From positions 1 through 19,190 of the forward strand of contig JAQTLJ010000002.1 in the NCBI GenBank assembly GCA_028714935.1: DNA of 19,190 nt, written 5' to 3'. The notes below the pieces were generated by a model. The model did no database searches. It saw only the letters and a program-made list of their open reading frames with translations, and was not told the DNA's origin. Both the position numbers and the translations under genes were made by a program. The DNA comes from Candidatus Margulisiibacteriota bacterium (GTDB lineage Bacteria; Margulisbacteria; WOR-1; O2-12-FULL-45-9). This document shows, in pieces, positions 15,249 through 19,190 of this stretch (position 1 is the stretch's first letter; every line of letters begins with the position of its first letter).

Positions 15249-15278
15249 TTGAACAATTTCAAGCAAAAATGCTATACT
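15249..15278 (+). promoter_or_regulatory. Promoter of tRNA-Gln
   Basis: TTGAAC (15249-15254), 18 bases, then TATACT (15273-15278) with an extended TG at 15270-15271. It would start transcription near 15285, about 40 bases before the mature tRNA. Between the two lies an 11-bp direct repeat. Confidence 0.55.
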
Positions 15279-15288
15279 TTCAATTAAG

Positions 15289-15320
15289 TTTCGAGTTTAG
15301 AGTTTAGTATTTCGAGTTTA
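15289..15320 (+). repeat. Direct repeat TTTCGAGTTTA upstream of tRNA-Gln
   Basis: TTTCGAGTTTA occurs at 15289-15299 and again at 15310-15320, with a related GAGTTTAGTA between. It lies in the leader of the tRNA transcript. Simple heptamer-like repeats of this sort also occur in trmD; no function is evident. Confidence 0.7.
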
Positions 15321-15326
15321 TTACGG

Positions 15327-15400
15327 TGGGGGATCGTCTAATGGTAGGACACCGCCCTTTGGAGGCGAGAATCGGGGTTCGAGTCCCTGTCCCCCAGCCA
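15327..15400 (+). tRNA. tRNA-Gln (anticodon UUG), CCA encoded
   Basis: A full cloverleaf: acceptor TGGGGGA pairs with TCCCCCA, D-arm GTCT/GGAC, anticodon loop CTTTGGA giving UUG, T-arm CGGGG/CCCTG around TTCGAGT, discriminator G and CCA at the end. The first base pair U1-A72 is typical of bacterial tRNA-Gln. One oddity is a C-A mismatch at the top of the anticodon stem (27-43). The 3' end CAGCCA (15395-15400) begins the 79-bp repeat, and the serine recombinase gene ends antisense within the tRNA (stop at 15338-15340), marking this tRNA as the integration site of the element to its right. Confidence 0.95.
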
Positions 15401-16837
15401 ACCCTTAAAAGGGCCGTTTTTCAGCAGCGGCCGCCAGCCGATTTTCCCTTCAAATTGGAATTTTTTATCTTTTAAAATAAAGTTCGAGCCGATATTTTTC
15501 AGAAATGTTGAAATTTTATCCGGATTATTTTCGGATATAAGAATTTTGGCTTGGCATGAGGATAAAATAAGCTCGCGCATAGGTTCGAGCCAATTATTTC
15601 CCGTTAGTTCAAAATCTCGCACTTTCTGCTGAATGTCAGCTTTTCGATCGAGATATTCACGCTTTTTAGCTTGGTATTCTTCTTGGCTTATCTCTTTGCC
15701 TTCAACATAAAGGTCAAGTAGCCGATTAAGCTTATGCTCGATTTCAGCTTTCTGATCGGCGAGATTTTGAACTAAGACTTTGGTTTCGCTTTTGGCTTGC
15801 ACTTTCTCTTCATCGAGCTTATTGAGCATATTATTAGCCCAATCATCAGGTATCGATACTTGTTGAATAATATCTTTCATCTGTTCGGTAATAAGTTCTT
15901 CGCGAGCATATTTCTGATCGCACGCCTGTTTTTTCTTGGTACAGTGGTAGTAATGATGGCCTTTCTGCTTTTCACAGGTTATCATGCAACCGCATTGACC
16001 GCATCGCATAAGCCCCGAAAAAGCGAACTGGTGTTTTCTCTGCCGTTTTTTCTTGCCACGATTGGCCATCACCTGCTGGGCTTGGTCAAATAAAGACTTG
16101 GAAATAATTGGCTCGTAGTTTCCGGCATGGTATTCTCCGCAATAAAAGAATGTCCCATAATAAAAGGTTTTCTTTAGCATATTCTGGACACAGGTCTTGG
16201 CCAGAACATTGCCTCTGGAGTTTCGCAGGCCAGCGTCTTTTAAGTATTTAGCAAGCGCCTTAAGCGTGTAGTCCCCGGTGGAGTAGATATCAAATGCCCT
16301 CTTAACCAAAGGCGCCCTCACGGGGTCAACCTCAACCCGGCGCTTATCGATTCTATTGTTTAGATAGCCAAGCGGTGCCTTAGTTGGCCATTCGCCGCGA
16401 CGACACTTCTGCCTTTGGCCTCGCCTAACGTTCTCGCTAAGGTTATCCACATAGTATTTACTCTGTCCAAAGGCAATGTTCAGCATGAATTTGCCCTGGG
16501 GCGTGCTGTCAAACCAAAAGGTAGGGAATTTAAGGTCTTTTAGCTGACCTGTGTCCAGAAGGTAGATAATCTTGCCTCCGTCAATGCTATTGCGGGCTAA
16601 GCGATCAGGATGCCAAGCCAAAATTCCTTCCGCTTCTCCCTTTTCAATGCGTTTCAACATTTCTCCGAATATGATTCGGCCAGGTTCTTTGGCAGTTTTT
16701 GCCTCGCAGAGCGAGGCGACGATTTCAAGTTTTTCTTTGGCGGCAAATTCTTTTAATTCCGTGATCTGGGCTTCTATGGAAAGGACCTGCTTTTCCTCGG
16801 TGTCGGTAGACTTCCTGGCGTAGACGAAATACCTCAT
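15338..16837 (-). CDS. Large serine recombinase / integrase of the tRNA-Gln element
   Basis: 499 residues. Catalytic domain about 1-140: YARKSTDTEEKQVLSIEAQ gives nucleophile Ser10 and Arg8; HPDRLARNSIDGG carries the active-site arginines. A recombinase domain follows (about 150-250, APLGYLNNRID, FDIYSTGDYTLKALAKYL), then a zinc ribbon (MRCGQCGCMITC with HCTKKKQAC) and a coiled coil (about 330-410, ADQKAEIEHKLNRLLDLY). GGAGG precedes the ATG at 16837. The last 18 residues, GDRDSNPDSRLQRAVSYH, are the antisense translation of tRNA-Gln. This shows that integration at the tRNA completed the frame. The 26 residues before that are encoded by one 79-bp inverted repeat copy. It should cut and join DNA at att sites to insert or excise the element. 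Confidence 0.93.
   Translation of the reverse strand: MRYFVYARKSTDTEEKQVLSIEAQITELKEFAAKEKLEIVASLCEAKTAKEPGRIIFGEMLKRIEKGEAEGILAWHPDRLARNSIDGGKIIYLLDTGQLKDLKFPTFWFDSTPQGKFMLNIAFGQSKYYVDNLSENVRRGQRQKCRRGEWPTKAPLGYLNNRIDKRRVEVDPVRAPLVKRAFDIYSTGDYTLKALAKYLKDAGLRNSRGNVLAKTCVQNMLKKTFYYGTFFYCGEYHAGNYEPIISKSLFDQAQQVMANRGKKKRQRKHQFAFSGLMRCGQCGCMITCEKQKGHHYYHCTKKKQACDQKYAREELITEQMKDIIQQVSIPDDWANNMLNKLDEEKVQAKSETKVLVQNLADQKAEIEHKLNRLLDLYVEGKEISQEEYQAKKREYLDRKADIQQKVRDFELTGNNWLEPMRELILSSCQAKILISENNPDKISTFLKNIGSNFILKDKKFQFEGKIGWRPLLKNGPFKGWLGDRDSNPDSRLQRAVSYH
15395..15473 (+). repeat. 79-bp inverted repeat, copy 1 (tRNA end / recombinase 3' coding end)
   Basis: Identical, over 79 bases, to the reverse complement of 16904-16982. 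It starts with the last six bases of tRNA-Gln (CAGCCA) and covers the recombinase codons for KDKKFQFEGKIG through FKGWL. The identity stops exactly inside the tRNA on one side and at 15473 on the other. It probably includes the left attachment junction of the element. Confidence 0.95.
15402..15421 (+). terminator. Weak terminator candidate after tRNA-Gln
   Basis: CCCT (15402-15405) can pair with AGGG (15410-15413), followed by CCG and five T. The stem is short. It lies inside the 79-bp repeat, so it was brought or kept by the element. Confidence 0.3.
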
Positions 16838-16861
16838 GGGACACCTCCTTCGATTAGGGAG

Positions 16862-16884
16862 TCAGAAAAAGCCCGTTTTTGGCC
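16862..16884 (+). repeat. 23-bp inverted repeat, left arm
   Basis: Perfect reverse complement of 17129-17151. The pair delimits a 290-bp segment between the recombinase and the XRE gene. Read on the plus strand the left arm encodes QKKPVFG. Confidence 0.9.
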
Positions 16885-16903
16885 GTCCCGCCTCCGGCGG
16901 GAC
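16885..16903. repeat. GC-rich hairpin GTCCCGCC-TCC-GGCGGGAC
   Basis: An 8-bp perfect stem with a 3-base loop, inserted exactly between the 23-bp arm and the 79-bp copy. In the recombinase gene itself the sequence at this junction has no such hairpin, so it looks like a small mobile or dispersed palindromic unit. Confidence 0.7.
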
Positions 16904-16982
16904 AAAAGATAAAAAATTCCAATTTGAAGGGAAAATCGGCTGGCGGCCGCTGCTGAAAAACGGCCCTTTTAAGGGTTGGCTG
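16904..16982 (-). repeat. 79-bp inverted repeat, copy 2 (upstream of the recombinase)
   Basis: Perfect inverted copy of 15395-15473. On the plus strand it encodes the same recombinase tail segment and continues in frame into TAFENIRTDFHQ and a stop (17019-17021) in place of the antisense-tRNA residues. It may be the preserved pre-integration form of the recombinase 3' end. Confidence 0.95.
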
Positions 16983-17022
16983 ACCGCATTTGAAAATATC
17001 CGAACCGATTTTCATCAATAAT

Positions 17023-17054
17023 GGGCGGCGATTGCCGCCGTCCAATCGCCGCCC
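17023..17054. repeat. Hairpin with 12-bp GC-rich stem
   Basis: GGGCGGCGATTG (17023-17034) and its perfect complement (17043-17054) enclose an 8-base loop. It starts two bases after the stop of the alternative recombinase tail, so it could have been that gene's terminator stem, though no T-run follows on the plus strand. Confidence 0.6.
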
Positions 17055-17128
17055 AATTTCCGGGCGACCTTTTCGGATTGAAAAACTGCCAAAGAACCTG
17101 GGAAAAATATCGGCTCGCACTTTATTTT

Positions 17129-17151
17129 GGCCAAAAACGGGCTTTTTCTGA
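17129..17151 (-). repeat. 23-bp inverted repeat, right arm
   Basis: Perfect reverse complement of 16862-16884. It directly follows the 27-base recombinase-like fragment 17102-17128. Confidence 0.9.
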
Positions 17152-17171
17152 TTAAGAAGGGATAAAATATG

Positions 17172-17207
17172 TATATTCCAATTTGGCATATTACATAATG
17201 GAATATA
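17172..17207. promoter_or_regulatory. Operator-like inverted repeat upstream of the XRE regulator
   Basis: TATATTCCA (17172-17180) and its perfect complement TGGAATATA (17199-17207) are separated by 18 bases. A second dyad, CCAA-T-TTGG (17178-17186), overlaps the left arm. Controller proteins of restriction-modification systems bind paired dyads just upstream of their own promoter, so this is a reasonable C-box candidate. Confidence 0.5.
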
Positions 17208-17217
17208 TCATATAAGC

Positions 17218-17223
17218 TATAAT
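17218..17223 (+). promoter_or_regulatory. -10 box of the regulator-endonuclease operon (leaderless)
   Basis: A perfect TATAAT ends 9 bases before the ATG at 17233, so transcription would start at or very near the start codon. No good -35 is at the right distance, which fits activation by a protein bound to the dyads upstream. No ribosome binding site is visible. Leaderless controller messages are known for several C proteins. Confidence 0.5.
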
Positions 17224-17232
17224 ATCGCAAGC

Positions 17233-17454
17233 ATGGGAAGAACAATATATTCAAAAGATCATAAAAGACTAATAAACAAGCTGAAAAAAGCTCGAGTAGA
17301 GTTGGGGCTTGATCAAATAGAAGTTGCTGAAAAACTTAAAAAGAGTCAATCGTATGTATCAAAAATTGAATCTGGTCAGAGAAGACTTGATATTGTTCAA
17401 ATGAATGAGTTTGCGAAAATATATAATAAGTCGATAGATTACTTTATTAAATAA
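17233..17454 (+). CDS. XRE-family regulator, probable controller (C) protein
   Basis: 73 residues, the usual size of C proteins. A five-helix XRE DNA-binding domain fills it: KLKKARVELGLDQIEVAEKL, then the recognition helix region KSQSYVSKIESGQRRLD, and IVQMNEFAKIYNKSIDYFI. It most likely binds the dyads just upstream, controlling its own gene and the endonuclease, which starts four bases after its stop. This delays endonuclease until the methyltransferase has protected the DNA. AT-rich codons, unlike the housekeeping genes to the left, point to transfer. It could alternatively be a simple repressor. Confidence 0.85.
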   Translation: MGRTIYSKDHKRLINKLKKARVELGLDQIEVAEKLKKSQSYVSKIESGQRRLDIVQMNEFAKIYNKSIDYFIK

Positions 17455-17458
17455 GTAT

Positions 17459-18376
17459 ATGTATAAGTTTAGTAAGCCAACACCTATTGTAATAAAGCTT
17501 ATTGACGCAGAAGGATTAACATTGCGCCAAAAGGCTTTTCAATACGTATCTGATAATCGGAATATAACTGGAGCTGAAAGAGGCAGCTCTGAAGAACAGG
17601 GCTTTGGAGCTTTGGCGGAAATTGTTGTACGCAATAAAATAGGAATGCCAGATATAAATCCAAGTGATCATCCTGTTGGGTATGACATACTTCTTCCTTC
17701 TGGAGTGAAAGTTGATGTTAAATGTAGAGGCGGAGAGCTGCCATTTCAAGAAGAATATATGAGTGATGATAATATACCAAGAGAAGCAAAGCATAATCTG
17801 TTTGCAAGACAAGTTTATGACGATAGGCTAGACACGGATATCTATCTTATGACGCACCTTGAAACACCCAAAAAAGGTGTGTTACCAGGGACAAAAAGAC
17901 AAAGAAAATGGATATTATATATATGTGGTTGGGTATCTAAGGAGAGAGTCAAAAGAGAAGGCGTTTATCTGCCAAGGGGATCTCTATCTGAACGAGGGAG
18001 CAAATGGCTCCAATATAGAGGGCAAGAGATTGAATTTTATAATAAAAACTTGAATGGCTTACAAAGTCTTGATGAGTTGCTTAAAATTGATGGGGCTGAT
18101 GTTAAAACTGATATCGCGCATGAGGGAGACTTAAATCTTACTGGGGTTGATGCAATCCGTATTACTTATGATCTAATCGGTCGCGGCATATTGAACAACA
18201 AACATCTGGAATATATAAAACAAAAAACAGGCATAACCACTGAAATTAAGCCGATTTTGAGCGCAAATCAGTATTTTCATCTTTTAGAATGGTTTAAAGA
18301 GGAAGGCTTGATAACTAACCAGGAATTAGAAAAAGCTGCCCAAATACTGAAGAAAGAACCCTTCACAGGTATTTAA
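17459..18376 (+). CDS. Probable type II restriction endonuclease (PD-(D/E)XK fold)
   Basis: 305 residues. A plausible catalytic core is GYDILLPSGVKVDVKCRGG: Asp76, then Asp86-x-Lys88 on the next strand, with Glu54 in the helix GFGALAEIVVRNKIG. This helix, DI(L), DxK order is typical of PD-(D/E)XK nucleases. Segments after it (DTDIYLMTH, RKWILYICGWVSKERVKREGVYL) resemble the later core strands of such enzymes. The last 90 residues are a separate helical region (LTGVDAIRITYDLIGRGILN to the end) that may bind DNA or form dimers. I do not recognise the specificity. It is cotranscribed with the C-like gene and faces the methyltransferase, with a 4-base overlap of the two stop codons. Confidence 0.75.
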   Translation: MYKFSKPTPIVIKLIDAEGLTLRQKAFQYVSDNRNITGAERGSSEEQGFGALAEIVVRNKIGMPDINPSDHPVGYDILLPSGVKVDVKCRGGELPFQEEYMSDDNIPREAKHNLFARQVYDDRLDTDIYLMTHLETPKKGVLPGTKRQRKWILYICGWVSKERVKREGVYLPRGSLSERGSKWLQYRGQEIEFYNKNLNGLQSLDELLKIDGADVKTDIAHEGDLNLTGVDAIRITYDLIGRGILNNKHLEYIKQKTGITTEIKPILSANQYFHLLEWFKEEGLITNQELEKAAQILKKEPFTGI

Positions 18377-19190
18377 ACAAACAATTTGCTGTTTTCGACG
18401 GCGGCTCTGCTTTTTGCTTCTTTTATTCTATTATTACAAATATCAATATAGTTAATGTGGTGTTTTTTATGCAAAAATACTTCCTCATTTTTCTCGATGC
18501 CAATAAATAATCTATCTTCAAGGACGGCAGAGACGAGAAAACTTCCACTCCCGCAAGTATTATCGAGGACGATCTCTCCTGGTTTTGTGAATGTTTTAAT
18601 TAGGTATCTACCTAACTCAACAGGTTTTTGTGTTGGATGGTGAACAACCCCTTCGCTTTCTGCTGTTTTGAAATAAACAACATCTGTAGGATACCGCTGA
18701 CCATCGCTTTTTACTTCAACAGGGCTGAAATCTCCATAACAACCGGTCAGTTGGTTTTTTCTGAAGCCCTTGTTATAAGGCTCTCCGAATGTCATTTGCG
18801 GATTATAATCTGGTTGGTTCTTGTAAAATATGCATATATCTTCGTGTCTTCGAAGTGGTTGTTTTTTTGCATTAAGGAAATTAGTGGGTTTGGATTTCAC
18901 CCAAATAATCTTATATTTAAATAATCTTGGATTGGATAAGATTAATTGGGCAGTGAACAGCCCTTGTGAGGTAAGAGCTATAACACCATTATCTTTGATT
19001 ATCCTCTCATATTGTGCCCATAATTTATCAAGGGGAATGATGCTGTCCCATTTGTTTTGGGTGTTCCCATAGGGCAGATCGCAGAGTACCATGTCTATTG
19101 ATTTTGGAGGTATTGTTTTCATTACTTCTATGCAATCCCCTTGATGAATCTTGTTAAGGAAATAATCAATGTTTTGTTGTTTAGATGGCT
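18373..19190 (-). CDS. Beta-class DNA methyltransferase, probably N6-adenine (5' end outside window)
   Basis: The frame is open to the right edge, so the N-terminus lies beyond; ATG 19122 is internal because the upstream codons read KIHQGDCIEVM, a typical start of the first conserved block. Motif order is that of the beta class: catalytic DLPYG (variant of DPPY) first, then a target-recognition region (SKPTNFLNAKKQPLRRHEDICIFY, then PQMTFGEPYN), VVHHPTQKPVELGRYLI, and the SAM-binding DNTCGSGSFLVSA near the C-terminus. It would modify the sites cut by the neighbouring endonuclease. DLPY is usual for adenine but N4-cytosine cannot be excluded. Confidence 0.9.
   Translation of the reverse strand, partial: PSKQQNIDYFLNKIHQGDCIEVMKTIPPKSIDMVLCDLPYGNTQNKWDSIIPLDKLWAQYERIIKDNGVIALTSQGLFTAQLILSNPRLFKYKIIWVKSKPTNFLNAKKQPLRRHEDICIFYKNQPDYNPQMTFGEPYNKGFRKNQLTGCYGDFSPVEVKSDGQRYPTDVVYFKTAESEGVVHHPTQKPVELGRYLIKTFTKPGEIVLDNTCGSGSFLVSAVLEDRLFIGIEKNEEVFLHKKHHINYIDICNNRIKEAKSRAAVENSKLFV

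Larger units (their letters stand above)
16838..17232. other. 395-bp intergenic mosaic of recombinase-tail fragments and inverted repeats
   Basis: No convincing gene. Left to right: recombinase ribosome binding site; a 23-bp inverted repeat arm (16862-16884); a GC-rich hairpin (16885-16903); the second 79-bp copy (16904-16982); codons of an alternative recombinase tail ending at TAA 17019-17021; a 12-bp-stem hairpin (17023-17054); a 27-base piece matching recombinase codons KNIGS-x-FIL at 26 of 27 positions (17102-17128); the other 23-bp arm (17129-17151); and the regulator's promoter. Several pieces read like 3' ends of serine recombinase genes on the plus strand, so this is a scar of repeated recombination. 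Confidence 0.75.

Noticed and set aside
15395..16982. An insertion sequence with 79-bp terminal inverted repeats
   Set aside because: No DDE transposase, no target duplication, and the repeats lie within or copy the recombinase coding end, so they are not ordinary IS ends.
16836..17021. A 61-codon plus-strand open frame upstream of the recombinase as a gene
   Set aside because: Its central part is merely the second 79-bp copy; it overlaps the recombinase start on the other strand and has no ribosome binding site. Treated as a recombinase-tail fragment.
16854..17189. A 111-codon minus-strand open frame in the intergenic region
   Set aside because: It passes through repeats and hairpins and resembles no protein; its frame exists because the repeats are open on both strands.
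15401..19190. A CRISPR array or diversity-generating retroelement
   Set aside because: Repeats are inverted pairs, not regularly spaced direct repeats, and there is no reverse transcriptase or cas gene. The single mismatch in the 27-base piece is not adenine-specific mutagenesis evidence.

Overview
This is a bacterial chromosome window made of a moderately GC-rich housekeeping region (about 1 to 15.3 kb) followed by a mobile, AT-richer accessory region (about 15.3 to 19.2 kb). The order rpsP, khpA (KH domain), ylqD, trmD, SPOUT methyltransferase, rplS, lepB, rnhB resembles the ribosomal-protein/tRNA-modification cluster of Firmicutes and related or candidate lineages. A poorly cultured lineage of the Margulisbacteria/WOR-1 type would fit, but I cannot fix the taxon from sequence alone.

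Layout. At 2-2630 a GAF-like sensor (5' end outside the window) precedes a GAF-GGDEF diguanylate cyclase. aroC (2681-3718) has a strong promoter with almost no leader. rpsP, khpA, ylqD and trmD (3797-5595) form an operon behind a near-consensus promoter. Its trmD appears to start at an AUU codon overlapping the ylqD stop, and no rimM lies at its usual place. A secreted or anchored NHL beta-propeller gene on the minus strand (5659-6633) interrupts this cluster; a run of nine C/G sits inside its promoter spacer. The cluster resumes with a TM1570-type SPOUT RNA methyltransferase, rplS, lepB and rnhB. A frameshifted pyrB (minus) overlaps rnhB tail to tail and shares a divergent promoter region with apbE, ackA and a shortened GlmU-like hexapeptide-repeat protein. 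A long, divergent RelA/SpoT homologue with an eroded hydrolase domain (minus, 12750-15224) closes the housekeeping part.

The accessory part begins at a tRNA-Gln(UUG) gene. A large serine recombinase (minus) runs its last codons antisense through the tRNA, the pattern expected of an element integrated at a tRNA 3' end. The recombinase body lies between two perfect 79-bp inverted copies of its own 3' coding end. One abuts and includes the last six bases of the tRNA; the other lies upstream of the gene and continues into a different in-frame tail. Inversion between them would leave both the tRNA and the recombinase intact while swapping the protein tail. Beyond it are an XRE (C-protein-like) regulator with a leaderless promoter and symmetrical operator-like repeats, a PD-(D/E)XK restriction endonuclease, and a convergent beta-class DNA methyltransferase that runs off the window: a probable controlled restriction-modification system carried by the element.
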